From: Gluconacetobacter johannae
Lineage (GTDB): Bacteria > Pseudomonadota > Alphaproteobacteria > Acetobacterales > Acetobacteraceae
DNA length: 64,000 bases
Direction: 5' to 3'
NCBI RefSeq assembly: GCF_014174305.1
Contig: NZ_JABEQH010000006.1
Coordinates: 1 to 64,000, forward strand
A program made the translations under genes and the position numbers. Every line of letters begins with the position of its first letter. Positions within the stretch are counted from its first letter, which is position 1. This document shows positions 1 through 9,324 of the stretch, piece after piece. Under the pieces are notes generated by a model that was not told the DNA's origin, searched no databases, and was given only the letters and a program-made list of their open reading frames with translations.

Positions 1-1
1 C

Positions 2-2365
2 GGCGCGCTGGACACGGCGCGCGCCCGCCCCTGGCCGACCGACCGCGCCGCCGCCGCCCAGGCGCTGCGCGACCTGGCCGCCACGGGCTGGCATGGCCCG
101 GTGGTCTATGTCTCGGACGGCCTGGCCGGCCCGTCCGATGGCGCGTTCGCCACCGCGCTGGCCGCCATCGGGCCGGTGCGTACCCTGCGTGCGCCAACGC
201 CCACCCTCGCCGTGCTGCGCCCCGCGCCGCCTGCCGATGGGGCGCTGGCCGTCGCGGTCGCGGCCGTGCCGTCCCCGCATCCGCGCCGCATGACCGTCCG
301 CGCCGAAACCGCCGATGGCGGGGTCCTGGGGCTGGTTCCCGTCCCGCTGCCGGCAGGCGACGACCATGCCGACGCCTCGGTGGCGATGCCCGCCGAACTG
401 CGTAACCGGATCGACCGGCTGGTGCTGGAGGACATGAGCGGCCCGGCCGGGGTCCGCCTGCTGGACGAAGGCGACCGCAGGCGGCCGGTCGGGCTGGTGT
501 CCGTGGGGGGCACGGATACGCCGCTGGTCGGTCCGCTTTTCTACCTGCGCCGCGCGCTGTCGCCCACCGCCGAGATCCGCGAAGGCCGGGTCGCGACCCT
601 TCTGGCGCGTCCGCTTTCGGTGCTGATCGCCCCGGACGGCGCGCTGGGCGACCCCGAAACCCGGCGCGCCGTGGCCGCGTGGGTCCGCAAGGGCGGCATG
701 CTGGTCCGCTTCGCCGGCCCGCTGCTGAACCGCGCGACCGCGCCGGACACGCCGACCGATGCCCAGGCCCCGGACACGCCGCCGAACGCTCCGCCGCCCG
801 CCCCCGCGGCCGCTCAGCTCGAAGACACGCTTCTGCCCGTCCCGCTGATGGAGGGCGAACGCCAGCTCGGCGGGGCCATGTCGTGGGGCAAGCCGCAACC
901 CCTGGCCCCGTTCGCGGCGGCCTCGCCGTTCCATGGGCTGGCGGTGCCCGCCGACGTGACCATCTCGCGCCAGGTCCTGGCCCGCCCGGCCACCGACCTG
1001 GACGACCATAGCTGGGCGCGCCTGGCGGACGGCACGCCGCTGGTCACCCATGCCGCGCTGGGGTCGGGCGAGATCGTGCTGTTCCACGTCACCGGCACGG
1101 CGGACTGGTCCAACCTGCCGCTCTCCGGCCTGTTCGTCGCCATGCTGCGGCGACTGGCCGAGCGCGCCACGGGGGTCGAGGCCCCGGCGGATCACAGCCT
1201 GCTGGCCCCCTACATGACGCTGGACAGCGACGCGATCCTGGTCCCGCCCCCGCCGGGCGCCCGCGCCCTGCCCGCCGACGCGTTCGGCGCCACCCCGGCC
1301 TCGGCGGCGCATCCGGCCGGGTTGTATGGCCCGCGCACCGCGCGGCGCGCGCTGAATGTGGGCGATGCGGCGGGGCCGCTCGCGGCGCAGGCCGCCATCG
1401 GCCAGGTCGCGGATCTCGACGGGCAGGTCCACGATATCGCGCCCGGCCCGTGGCTGGTGGCGGCGGCCCTGCTGCTGCTGGTCGTCGATGCGATGGTCAG
1501 CCTGCTGCTGCGTGGCGGGCGGCTGGGCGGAAAAAGGCTGGGGGGCGGCCTGCTGCTGGTGCTGCTGTGCGGGATGGCGGCGCTGCCGGGGCCGCTGTCG
1601 GCCGCGACCGATCCCGATCGCGGGGCGCCGGTGCCGGGCGCGGCGCTGGAAACCCGGCTGGGCTATATCCTGACCGGGCACGACGACGTGGACACGGTCT
1701 CGCGCGAAGGGTTGCAGGGCCTGTCGAACTACGCCAACGCCCGGACCTCGGCCGTGCTGGGCCATCCCGACGGCGTCGTGCCGGAACGCGACGATCTGTC
1801 GTACTATCCCATGCTCTACTGGCCGGTGACGCCCGACGCGACGGTCAATCCGGCGCGGGCCGCCGCGCTGAACGCCTACATGCAGCACGGCGGCATCCTG
1901 ATGATCGACAGCCAGGGCGTGGACCCCGCCACCGTCGCGCCGGGCGCGGCCGGCGCCGGTTTCGCGGCCCCCGCCCCCGGCACGGCGGCGGCCCTGCGCC
2001 GCATGACCCAGGGGCTGGATATCCCGCCCCTGACCCGGCTGGACGACCATCACGTGCTGGCCCACACCTTCTACCTGCTGCACGATTTCCCCGGCCGGTA
2101 CGGCGGCCTGCCGGTCTGGGTGTCGCGCGAAGGCGACAGCGCGAATGACGGGGTCAGCCCGGTCATCATCGGCGCCAGCGACTGGGCGCATGCCTGGGCG
2201 GTGGATGCCCAGGGCGACACCCCCTACGCCACCACGCCCGACGGCGACACGCAGCGCACGACGGCCTATCGCTTCGGCGTGAACGCCGTGCTCTATGCCC
2301 TGACGGGCAATTACAAGGCGGATCAGGTCCATGTCCCCGCCCTGCTGAAGCGGCTGGGGGAATGA
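2..2365 (+). CDS. DUF4159 domain membrane protein (5' end missing)
   Basis: The reading frame is open from the first bases of the window, so the start lies to the left and about 787 residues are visible. Two hydrophobic segments near visible residues 484-505 and 515-535 separate a large N-terminal part from a C-terminal DUF4159 domain (about 550-787, beginning ETRLGYILTG, with the DDLSYYPMLYWPV stretch). A proline/alanine-rich linker lies near residue 260. Proteins of this layout are usually encoded next to MoxR ATPase, DUF58 and VWA membrane proteins, in systems whose biochemical role is poorly defined. The stop overlaps the start of the next gene (ATGA), which indicates translational coupling. 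Family membership is fairly certain; the function is not known. Confidence 0.8.
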   Translation, partial: GALDTARARPWPTDRAAAAQALRDLAATGWHGPVVYVSDGLAGPSDGAFATALAAIGPVRTLRAPTPTLAVLRPAPPADGALAVAVAAVPSPHPRRMTVRAETADGGVLGLVPVPLPAGDDHADASVAMPAELRNRIDRLVLEDMSGPAGVRLLDEGDRRRPVGLVSVGGTDTPLVGPLFYLRRALSPTAEIREGRVATLLARPLSVLIAPDGALGDPETRRAVAAWVRKGGMLVRFAGPLLNRATAPDTPTDAQAPDTPPNAPPPAPAAAQLEDTLLPVPLMEGERQLGGAMSWGKPQPLAPFAAASPFHGLAVPADVTISRQVLARPATDLDDHSWARLADGTPLVTHAALGSGEIVLFHVTGTADWSNLPLSGLFVAMLRRLAERATGVEAPADHSLLAPYMTLDSDAILVPPPPGARALPADAFGATPASAAHPAGLYGPRTARRALNVGDAAGPLAAQAAIGQVADLDGQVHDIAPGPWLVAAALLLLVVDAMVSLLLRGGRLGGKRLGGGLLLVLLCGMAALPGPLSAATDPDRGAPVPGAALETRLGYILTGHDDVDTVSREGLQGLSNYANARTSAVLGHPDGVVPERDDLSYYPMLYWPVTPDATVNPARAAALNAYMQHGGILMIDSQGVDPATVAPGAAGAGFAAPAPGTAAALRRMTQGLDIPPLTRLDDHHVLAHTFYLLHDFPGRYGGLPVWVSREGDSANDGVSPVIIGASDWAHAWAVDAQGDTPYATTPDGDTQRTTAYRFGVNAVLYALTGNYKADQVHVPALLKRLGE

Positions 2366-4527
2366 CGATGCCCGGCCTGCCGATGATACGCCACCTGATG
2401 GGCCACATGATGGGATGGGCGCCCCTGGTGCCGATGCCGGTGCTGTACGTCCTGGCCGCCCTGGCCGTCGCCGCCGCCATCGCGGGGCTGGCGCGCCGGG
2501 CGCGGGGCACGCTGTGGCGGCTGGCGGCGGCGCTGCTGCTGCTGCTGTGGCTGGCGGGGCCGGAACGGATCCGCGAAACCGGCCAGCCCCTGCCGCAGAC
2601 CGCCCTGCTGGTGGTCGACCAGTCGCCATCGATGTCCATCGGGCAACGCGCGGCCACGGCCCGCCAGGCAGCCGAGGCGATGCGGCAGGCGGCGGCGCGG
2701 GTTCCCGGCCTGACCGTCCGCACGGTCACGGTGCGCGACGGGCACGGCGACGGCACCCGCCTGTTCGCCGCCCTGGACCAGGCGGCCGCCGACATCCCGC
2801 CGGCGCGCCTTGCCGGGGCGGTGCTGGTGACCGACGGGCAGGACCACGACGTCCCGGCCACCATCCCGGACCATCTGCGCCCCGCCGACGCCGACGGACG
2901 CCGCACGACCCTGCCGCTGCATGTGCTGCTGACCGGGCGGGGCGAGGAGACCGACCGGCGCCTGCGCGTCCTTCAGGCTCCGCCCTATGCCATCGTCGGC
3001 CAGAACGCGACCGTGCGGGTGGAAATCGACGACCTGGGCCCCCACCCGGACAGCGACGGCCACGCCACGCTGACCCTGTCGCGCGGCGGCGAGGCCCCGT
3101 TGCACGAGGTGGTCCGCACCGGCGTGCCGCAGGACATCACGCTGCCGGTCACCCGGCCGGGGCCGCTGCTGGTCGGGCTGGCGGCCTCGACGCTGCCCGG
3201 CGAGGTCTCGACCGCGAACAACCAGGACGTCGTGCGGATCAACGGCGTGCGGGACCGGCTGCGGGTGCTGCTGGTGTCGGGCACCCCCAACCAGGGCGAA
3301 CGGGTCTGGCGCCGCCTGCTGAAGGCCGATCCGTCGGTGGACCTGGTGCATTTCACCATCCTGCGCCCGCCCGACAAGGACGACGGCACGCCGCTGTCCG
3401 ACCTCGCGCTGATCGCCTTCCCGGTGCGCGAACTGTTCCAGCAGAAGATCGGACAGTTCGACCTCATCATCCTGGACGGGTTCGAGAACCGGGCCATCCT
3501 GCCGCGCGCCTATCTGGACAACATCGCCAACTACGTGCGCGACGGCGGCGGCCTGCTGCTGATCGGCGGGCCGGAATTCCTCGGCCCCGGCTCGCTGCAG
3601 GACACGCCCGTGGGCGAGATCCTGCCCGCCCACGTGCCCGTCGAGGGCGGCCTGCTGGAACAGCGCTTCCGTCCCGCCCTGACCGACGGCGGACGCCGCC
3701 ATCCCGTGACCGCCAGCCTGCCCGGCGCGGGCCTGGACGGACAGGGTGCGGACGGACAAGGTGCGGACTGGGGGCCATGGTACCGCACGCTGAAGGCCGA
3801 TTCGGCCCACGGCCAGGTCCTGATGGACGGTCCCGACCATACCCCCCTGCTGGTGCTGGACCGGGTGGAGCGCGGGCGCGTCGCCATGCTGCTGTCCGAC
3901 CAGATCTGGCTCTGGTCGCATGGCGAGGGCGGCGGCGGCCCGCAATCGGAACTGCTGCGCCGGATCTCGCACTGGCTGATGAAGGAGCCGGAGCTGGAGG
4001 AGGAACAGCTTACGGCCACCATCGCGGACGGCCGGATGCAGGTCGTCCACCGCACCGCGGCCCCCGCCGGCCCGCGCGCAGTCACCGTCACCGCGCCGGA
4101 CGGTTCCACGCAATCCATCCCCCTGCGCGCCTCGGGCACCGGCCTGTCCGAGGCCACGCTGCCCGCGACCCTGCCGGGGATCTGGACCGCCGACGACGGC
4201 ACGCACCGCGCCTTCGCCGCCCCGGCCACGACCGACCCGCAGGAATTCGCCGATTTGCGCGCCACCGCCACCCTGCTGGCCCCCCTGGCCACGCAGACCG
4301 GCGGCGCGGTGCGCTGGCTGGGCGATGACCCGGCGCACCCCGCCGCACCCGACCTGCGCCTGGCCGCATCGGGCACGTTGTCCGGTCCGGGCTGGATCGG
4401 CTTTCCGCACCGCGACGCCCGGATCGTGACCGGACGCAGCGCCCGGCCCCTGCTGCCCGGCTGGGCGGTGCTGCTGGGTGCCGGTTTGGCCCTGCTGCTG
4501 GCCTGGTGGCGCGAAGGCCGGGCGTGA
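2362..4527 (+). CDS. VWA / glutamine-amidotransferase-like membrane protein
   Basis: This 721-residue protein starts inside the stop of the DUF4159 gene (ATGA). Two hydrophobic helices lie in the first 65 residues. They are followed by a von Willebrand A-like region with an intact DxSxS metal-site motif (DQSPS from D86) and a later TDGQD. A Rossmann-like segment around residues 390-405 (GGGLLLIGGPEFLG) resembles the class I glutamine amidotransferase-like fold found in this family. A last helix (about 695-716) precedes a short cationic tail. The layout suggests a protein anchored at both ends with a periplasmic body, working with the upstream protein. Catalytic activity is not expected from anything visible. 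The role is inferred from family and context only. Confidence 0.75.
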   Translation: MTMPGLPMIRHLMGHMMGWAPLVPMPVLYVLAALAVAAAIAGLARRARGTLWRLAAALLLLLWLAGPERIRETGQPLPQTALLVVDQSPSMSIGQRAATARQAAEAMRQAAARVPGLTVRTVTVRDGHGDGTRLFAALDQAAADIPPARLAGAVLVTDGQDHDVPATIPDHLRPADADGRRTTLPLHVLLTGRGEETDRRLRVLQAPPYAIVGQNATVRVEIDDLGPHPDSDGHATLTLSRGGEAPLHEVVRTGVPQDITLPVTRPGPLLVGLAASTLPGEVSTANNQDVVRINGVRDRLRVLLVSGTPNQGERVWRRLLKADPSVDLVHFTILRPPDKDDGTPLSDLALIAFPVRELFQQKIGQFDLIILDGFENRAILPRAYLDNIANYVRDGGGLLLIGGPEFLGPGSLQDTPVGEILPAHVPVEGGLLEQRFRPALTDGGRRHPVTASLPGAGLDGQGADGQGADWGPWYRTLKADSAHGQVLMDGPDHTPLLVLDRVERGRVAMLLSDQIWLWSHGEGGGGPQSELLRRISHWLMKEPELEEEQLTATIADGRMQVVHRTAAPAGPRAVTVTAPDGSTQSIPLRASGTGLSEATLPATLPGIWTADDGTHRAFAAPATTDPQEFADLRATATLLAPLATQTGGAVRWLGDDPAHPAAPDLRLAASGTLSGPGWIGFPHRDARIVTGRSARPLLPGWAVLLGAGLALLLAWWREGRA

Positions 4528-4549
4528 CGCCAGGCCGCGATCACAAGGC

Positions 4550-4580
4550 CGGCATGCGATTTCCATCGCGTCGCATGCCG
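4550..4580. repeat. 10-bp perfect inverted repeat
   Basis: CGGCATGCGA at 4550-4559 and its exact reverse complement at 4571-4580 flank an 11-nt loop, 23 bp after the stop of the preceding gene. No T-run follows, so it is not a textbook intrinsic terminator. It may be a weak terminator, an mRNA-stabilising hairpin or a protein site. Confidence 0.5.
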
Positions 4581-4693
4581 ATCTGGATTATGAAAAGAGG
4601 GCCGGATCCGCGTCCGGTGGCCAACCCGGCCCGTTTCCGCCGGACATCTGCGTCCCGACGGGCCGGATTCGACCCCTGTCACCGAGACGAGAA

Positions 4694-5308
4694 ATGATTG
4701 TCAGAACCGGTATCCGCCTTCTGTTCCTCGCCCTGCTCAGCGGCAGCGCGGTCATGATCGCCCCCCTGCACATGGCCCATGCCCAGGATGCGGATGACGC
4801 ACAGGCCGAGGCCGACGCGGCCGACGCCGCCAAGCAGGCCGAGGCCCGGCGCGCCGCCCGCGCCGCCGCCCCCCCGGCCGCGCTGCCCGGCGCGGTCTCC
4901 AACGAGGACGTCGGCGGCCACGCCAACACCGACCTGAACCCGACCCAATCCCTGTTCGACGCGATCAATCGCGGCAGCCTCGGCGCGGCGAAGGAAGCCC
5001 TGAACCGGGGCGCCGACATGGAAGGCCACAACGTCCTGGGCCAGACGCCGCTGGACATGGCCATCGACCTGAACCGCAACGACATCACCTTCCTGCTGCT
5101 GTCGATGCGCACCCTGTCCGACGATCACATGGCCGTCGCCTCGACCACCAATTCCGGCATCTCCATGCGCGGCGGCAACGGCCATATCACCATCAACGGC
5201 AACAACCGGGGCGGCCGGGGCGTCGTCATGGCCGCCGACCGGCGCTACGACCAGGGCGGGGGCACGGCGCGGCCCGAAGTCGGCTTCCTGGGCTTCGGCG
5301 GCAGCTGA
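4694..5308 (+). CDS. Exported ankyrin-repeat protein
   Basis: The 204-residue protein begins with a clear signal peptide (MIVRTGIRLLFLALLSGSAV, cleavage likely after AHA at residue 30). An Ala/Asp/Glu-rich spacer of about 40 residues follows, then one to two ankyrin-type helical repeats (SLFDAINRGSLGAAKEALNRG, then GQTPLDMAIDLNRNDITFLLL). The tail is rich in Gly, Asn and Arg. The frame is open further upstream, but the ATG at 4694 follows GAGACGAGAA and gives the signal peptide, so it is preferred. It probably acts in the periplasm as a binding protein; the partner is unknown. It is the last gene before a convergent junction with ccrM. Confidence 0.75.
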   Translation: MIVRTGIRLLFLALLSGSAVMIAPLHMAHAQDADDAQAEADAADAAKQAEARRAARAAAPPAALPGAVSNEDVGGHANTDLNPTQSLFDAINRGSLGAAKEALNRGADMEGHNVLGQTPLDMAIDLNRNDITFLLLSMRTLSDDHMAVASTTNSGISMRGGNGHITINGNNRGGRGVVMAADRRYDQGGGTARPEVGFLGFGGS

Positions 5309-5313
5309 CCGAA

Positions 5314-5410
5314 GGCAAGGGCGGTTACCCTTGACCTACCAAAGGGCATTGCCCTTTGAAAACCCAGGACTTCATGAATGAATGGGATGCAAGGGCCTCG
5401 GCCCTTGCCG
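5314..5410. repeat. Three tandem hairpins with an AAGGG/CCCTT core
   Basis: The 127-bp gap between the convergent ankyrin and ccrM genes holds three inverted repeats: CAAGGG/CCCTTG (5316-5321 with 5328-5333), CAAAGGGC/GCCCTTTG (5340-5347 with 5351-5358) and GCAAGGGC/GCCCTTGC (5389-5396 with 5401-5408). Their similar cores suggest a REP-like intergenic element that may also act as a two-way transcription barrier. Confidence 0.55.
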
Positions 5411-5435
5411 GGTTCGAGCAGAGCCCGACCTTCCT

Positions 5436-6527
5436 TCATGCGCCCTGGGCGATTTCCTCGGTCCGCAACGTGTCCAGCGGCGTCATCGTCCCGTCACGAT
5501 CGAAATGCCAGAAGGTCCAGCCATTGCACGATGGCGCGTTGGTCAGCAGCGCCCCCAGCTTGTGAATCGACCCGCGCTGCGTCCCGCTGACCAGCGTCCC
5601 GTCGGGCGCCACGGTGGCGGACACGCGCTTCTGCCGGTCGGTGACGATGGTTCCCGCCGGCAGGATGCCGCGCTCGACCAGGCTACCGAAGGGAATGCGC
5701 GGGGTTTCGCGCCGGGCGGGGGTGGTCAGCACGCTGTCCAGCGGCACCGGGCGTTCGCGCCGGGCACGCCCGATCGCGGCCTCGGCGTAATCGGGATGAC
5801 GCTCGATCCCGATATAACGCCGGCGCAGCCGCCGGGCCATCGCCGTGGTCGTTCCGGTCCCCGCGAACGGGTCCAGGACGATATCGTCCACGTTGGTTGA
5901 TGCGATCAGGACCCGATGCAGCAGGCTCTCGGGCTTCTGCGTCGGATGCAGCTTCAGCCCGTGCGCGTTCCGCAGGCGCTCCCCCCCGGTGCATAGCGGC
6001 AGGTACCAGTCCGAGCGCATCTGCACGTCGTCGTTCAACGCCTTCATGGCCTGGTAATTGAAGCGATAGCGGCTGTCCGGCCCGCGCGCCGCCCAGATCA
6101 GGGTCTCGTGCGCGTTGGTGAAGCGCCGCCCCCGGAAATTCGGCATCGGGTTGGATTTGCGCCAGATCACGTCGTTCAGGATCCAGAATCCCAGATCCTG
6201 CAGAATGGCGCCGATGCGGAAGATGTTGTGATAGGACCCGATCACCCAGATCGTCCCGTCCTTACGCAGCAGCCGCCGCGCCTCGCCCAGCCAGGCGCGG
6301 GTGAAGCGGTCATATTCGGCAAGGTCCGAGAATTTGTCCCAATCGTCGTCCACGCCGTCCACGACGCTGTCGTCGGGCCGCCGCAGTTCCCCCCGCAACT
6401 GCAGGTTGTATGGCGGATCGGCGAAGATGCAGTCGATCGAGCCGTCCGGCAATGTCTGCATGACCTCGACGCATTCGCCGCGCAGGATCTGGTCGAGGGG
6501 GAGTTCCATCATCACCGCGCAGCTCAT
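5436..6527 (-). CDS. ccrM: Cell-cycle DNA adenine methyltransferase CcrM (GANTC)
   Basis: This 363-residue beta-class N6-adenine methyltransferase has the catalytic motif DPPYN at residues 37-41, ahead of the SAM-binding motif FAGTGTT at 221-227. The target-recognition region lies between them. The C-terminal extension (about 275-363, with [11 protein letters not shown]) is characteristic of CcrM and is needed for DNA binding in the family. CcrM methylates adenine in GANTC and links replication to transcription in alphaproteobacteria. The start chosen (ATG, MSCAV) overlaps the rnhB stop by 4 bp; an internal MMELP start six residues later is possible. It is co-transcribed with rnhB, whose leader carries a dense GANTC cluster. 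Confidence 0.95.
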   Translation of the reverse strand: MSCAVMMELPLDQILRGECVEVMQTLPDGSIDCIFADPPYNLQLRGELRRPDDSVVDGVDDDWDKFSDLAEYDRFTRAWLGEARRLLRKDGTIWVIGSYHNIFRIGAILQDLGFWILNDVIWRKSNPMPNFRGRRFTNAHETLIWAARGPDSRYRFNYQAMKALNDDVQMRSDWYLPLCTGGERLRNAHGLKLHPTQKPESLLHRVLIASTNVDDIVLDPFAGTGTTTAMARRLRRRYIGIERHPDYAEAAIGRARRERPVPLDSVLTTPARRETPRIPFGSLVERGILPAGTIVTDRQKRVSATVAPDGTLVSGTQRGSIHKLGALLTNAPSCNGWTFWHFDRDGTMTPLDTLRTEEIAQGA

Positions 6528-7180
6528 GACGCCACCCGCATCAGCGGATCGCCGTCGGAAACCAGTTCCAGAGAGAGCTGGCGCACCAGACCGAAACCGC
6601 CGCGATGATGGGGCGATATCCCTGCCCGGCACAGCGCGTCGCGATGCTGTACGGTGGCGTATCCGGCATTGCTGTCCCATCCGTAGGCGGGCCAGCGCCG
6701 CGCCAGACGCAGCATCAGCCGGTCGCGCACCACCTTGGCCACGATCGACGCCGCTGCGATCGACAGGCTTTCCCCATCGCCGCCCACCACGCACTGCGCG
6801 GGGCAGCCGAAATCGGGCGCGGCGTTCCCATCCACCAGGACCAGCTCCGGCATGACGGGCAGGCGCAACACCGCCCGCCGCATGGCCAGGAAGGCGGCCT
6901 GAAGGATGTTGATGCGGGCGATTTCGGCCACCGACGCGGCGCCCACCGCGATCTGCACGCCACGCGCGGCGTGCAGGGCCACATAGGCGCGTTCCCGCGC
7001 CGCCGCCGTCAGCTTCTTGGAATCGTCCAACTGGGCGGCCAGCTTCCGCGGCACACCCGCGCCGAACAGCACCGCCGCCGCGACCACCGGCCCGGCCAGC
7101 GGACCGCGTCCGACTTCATCCACCCCGGCGACCCGACCGCCATGCTGCGCCTCGCGCGTGTAATCCGGCATCCACCCCAT
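6524..7180 (-). CDS. rnhB: Ribonuclease HII
   Basis: This 218-residue protein removes ribonucleotides from RNA:DNA hybrids in the cytoplasm. The N-terminal [20 protein letters not shown] carries the first acidic residues (DE), and LVLVDGN and [10 protein letters not shown] match the later conserved blocks of the RNase HII family. The length is usual. An alternative start at the fourth codon (MPDY) has a GGGATGG stretch before it. Overlap with ccrM (ATGA) makes a two-gene operon, so expression of this repair enzyme is probably tied to that of the methyltransferase. Confidence 0.93.
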   Translation of the reverse strand: MGWMPDYTREAQHGGRVAGVDEVGRGPLAGPVVAAAVLFGAGVPRKLAAQLDDSKKLTAAARERAYVALHAARGVQIAVGAASVAEIARINILQAAFLAMRRAVLRLPVMPELVLVDGNAAPDFGCPAQCVVGGDGESLSIAAASIVAKVVRDRLMLRLARRWPAYGWDSNAGYATVQHRDALCRAGISPHHRGGFGLVRQLSLELVSDGDPLMRVAS

Positions 7181-7193
7181 CCCGAACCGGGGC

Positions 7194-7332
7194 GAATCGT
7201 GCGCCTGTCGCCCGATTCGCTCGCCGAATCACGTCATGAATGGATGGAAACCATTTTTACGCCGTGTTGTGCAAGATGCTGATTCTTCGCCGAGTCCTTT
7301 CAAACAGAAAAAAACCGTGCCGTGTGCGACTC
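7194..7332 (-). promoter_or_regulatory. GANTC cluster upstream of rnhB-ccrM
   Basis: Six GANTC sites lie in the 163-bp gap before rnhB: 7194-7198, 7214-7218, 7226-7230, 7281-7285, 7292-7296 and 7328-7332. At the base composition of this DNA about 0.5 would be expected. Because ccrM is the second gene of this operon, the cluster is a good candidate for methylation-dependent autoregulation. No clear -35/-10 pair was found. Confidence 0.6.
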
Positions 7333-7343
7333 GGCGGCGTGGA

Positions 7344-7652
7344 TCAGCCCTTGGCTTTGCGGCGGGGAAGCAGGATCAGCCCCAGCAGCATGCCGACGAA
7401 CGCGGCGATTCCCACGGACATCAGCGGACGGTCCTGGACGAACAGCACCGCCTTCTCCAGCCTGCTTTCGCCTTCCTCGTACAATTCGGCGAACTCCTGC
7501 CGCGCCATGCCGGCCAGTTGGTCCACCTTGCCTTCGGCCTGCATGCCCAGGTCGCCGGTCAGCCCGCCGGCGGCGTCCTTCAGGCGGCCGGCGCCTTCCT
7601 CGACCGCGCCCTTGGCCTTCTCGACGAAAGCGTCGTTCTTGAGTTCTGTCAT
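7344..7652 (-). CDS. CsbD-like small membrane-anchored protein
   Basis: This 102-residue protein has a CsbD-like N-terminal half (KAKGAVEEGAGRLKDAAGGL, then GDLGMQAEGKVDQLAG). A helical middle follows, then a C-terminal transmembrane helix (PLMSVGIAAFVGMLLGLILL) with a basic RRKAKG end. The ATG at 7652 follows a strong AGGAGGGA ribosome binding site, so longer upstream readings are rejected. CsbD-like proteins are often stress induced, but their function is unknown. A similar protein lies at 17773-18027, on the other side of the efflux operon. A T7 run on the transcribed strand (7310-7316) downstream of the stop may end the transcript, although its stem is weak. Confidence 0.75.
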   Translation of the reverse strand: MTELKNDAFVEKAKGAVEEGAGRLKDAAGGLTGDLGMQAEGKVDQLAGMARQEFAELYEEGESRLEKAVLFVQDRPLMSVGIAAFVGMLLGLILLPRRKAKG

Positions 7653-7940
7653 GGTTCCCTCCTCTGTCGGGACGATGCCGCTTGGGACAAAACGACACGG
7701 ATCGCCGACGGTTCCTGTGGCGTCTCCGCCACGAACGCTATCGCGACAGCCGCAATTCCGCCATCCGTGACAGGGCGTATTCCCCGCCGGGGCGGCGCAT
7801 GCCAGCATCATGGCGCACGGGCGGAACTGTTACATTTTTATACCGACTATACGATGGATTTAACATCATTTGCCCGCACAGGTGCTAACACTGCGGCACG
7901 ACGCCCGACGTCACAGATGGACGAGGAAGACCTGACTAAG
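7653..7940. promoter_or_regulatory. Divergent intergenic region with AT-rich core
   Basis: This 288-bp gap separates the divergent CsbD-like gene and the efflux operon. It must hold both promoters. An AT-rich stretch at 7828-7870, with TTACAT and TATACG but a spacer of only 12 bp, is the likeliest promoter or operator region for the efflux operon. A 6-bp inverted repeat (GTGGCG/CGCCAC) lies at 7717-7732. No confident -35/-10 pair was found. Confidence 0.35.
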
Positions 7941-9278
7941 ATGGACAAACCGACACTGGCCCCGCCCGACCCGCCCGCCCAGGAAGCGCCCGGAGAGGAA
8001 CGGGCAGCCGGACGCCGGAGCGGGTCGCGTCACCGGTATCTGCTGTGGGGCACGGCGCTGGTCGTGGCCGGCGTGGTGGCGGCGGCCTTCCTGCGCCCGC
8101 ATGGCGAAAGTGGCCGGAGAAGCAGCGGCCGCCACGCGGCGCTGGACGTGCAGCCCGTCGCCGTGGCCACGGTCCGCGCGGGCGACATGCCGATCGAACT
8201 GACCGAACTGGGCACCGTGGTCCCGATCACCAACGTGACGGTGCAGACCCGCGTCGACGGCTACCTGATGAAGGTGCTGTTCACCGAGGGCCAGCACGTC
8301 CGGCAGGGCGACCTGCTGGCGCTGATCGACACGCGGCCGTACGAGGTGCTTCTGGCGCAGTACAAGGGCCAGCTGGCCGCCGACCAGGCCCAGCTTGACC
8401 AGGCACGGATCGACAATGCCCGCTACCAGAAGCTGATCCGCCAGAACAGCGTCGCCGCCATGACCGCCGTGGACCAGCAGTACAAGGTCGCCCAGCTGGA
8501 AGGCACGGTCAAACAGGACCAGGCGCTGGTCGACAACGAGAAGCTGCAGATCACCTATTGCCACATCATCGCCCCGGTCGATGGCCGCGTCGGCATCCGC
8601 CAGGTCGACATGGGCAATTACGTGACCGCCGGGCAGACCAACGGCCTGGTCATCCTGACGCAGATGCAGCCGATTTCCGTCATCTTCACCCTGCCGGAAA
8701 CCGAACTCGGCCCCGTGGCCGAGCGGCTGCGTACCGGCGTCGCCCTGCCTGTCGAGGCCTGGGACAGCACGAACACCCGCAAGATCGCCGACGGCGCCGT
8801 CAGCGTGCTGGACAGCCAGATCGACACCTCGACGGGCACCGTACGCATGCGCTCGATCTTCCCCAACCAGGACGAAACCCTGTTCCCCAACCAGTTCGTC
8901 AACGCGCATCTGCTGGTGAACACCGAACACAACGTGCTGCTGGTGCCGGCGAACGCCATCCAGACCGGGCCGAACGGTCCCTTCACCTACGTCGTCAAGC
9001 CCGACGACACGGTCGAGGTCCGCGACGTCAAGACCGGCCATTCCCATGGCGACGTCGTGGTCGTGACCAGCGGCCTGAAGGCCGGCGAGTCGGTGGTGAC
9101 CGACGGCACCGACCGCCTGCATGCCGGGTCGAAGGTGACCGTCCCCGCCGCCACGCCCGACGGCGCCGCGCCCGAGACGACGGACACGCATCCGCGACGC
9201 CGTCAGGGCCAGTCGGGCGCCAACGGCGCGCCGGCGTCCCCGGGCGGTTCAGGCGGATCAGGCCAGGGCCAGCCGTGA
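7941..9278 (+). CDS. mdtA: RND efflux periplasmic adaptor, MdtA type
   Basis: This 445-residue membrane-fusion protein has a short cytoplasmic N-terminus, one helix ([19 protein letters not shown]), a lipoyl/barrel-sandwich half ([20 protein letters not shown]), a coiled-coil hairpin, the second lipoyl half ([20 protein letters not shown]) and a beta-barrel ([12 protein letters not shown]). It should link the inner-membrane pumps encoded next to the outer-membrane channel. The C-terminal 35 residues are low-complexity Gly/Ser/Pro. The start is uncertain: the ATG at 7941 follows GAGGAAGA at a rather long distance; an ATG at 7917 adds eight residues. It is the first gene of a four-gene operon. 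Confidence 0.88.
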   Translation: MDKPTLAPPDPPAQEAPGEERAAGRRSGSRHRYLLWGTALVVAGVVAAAFLRPHGESGRRSSGRHAALDVQPVAVATVRAGDMPIELTELGTVVPITNVTVQTRVDGYLMKVLFTEGQHVRQGDLLALIDTRPYEVLLAQYKGQLAADQAQLDQARIDNARYQKLIRQNSVAAMTAVDQQYKVAQLEGTVKQDQALVDNEKLQITYCHIIAPVDGRVGIRQVDMGNYVTAGQTNGLVILTQMQPISVIFTLPETELGPVAERLRTGVALPVEAWDSTNTRKIADGAVSVLDSQIDTSTGTVRMRSIFPNQDETLFPNQFVNAHLLVNTEHNVLLVPANAIQTGPNGPFTYVVKPDDTVEVRDVKTGHSHGDVVVVTSGLKAGESVVTDGTDRLHAGSKVTVPAATPDGAAPETTDTHPRRRQGQSGANGAPASPGGSGGSGQGQP

Positions 9279-9324
9279 GTCTCGCCCGCCGCCCGACCCG
9301 TTTTCCCATGCCGGAGACCCGTGC

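Noticed and set aside
2323..4566. 747-codon open frame antisense to the VWA-like gene
   Set aside because: Composition artefact; the + strand gene has domain motifs and operon coupling.
7236..7940. N-terminal extension of the MdtA-like adaptor by over 200 residues
   Set aside because: It overlaps the CsbD-like gene antisense and the intergenic promoter region and lacks family similarity.
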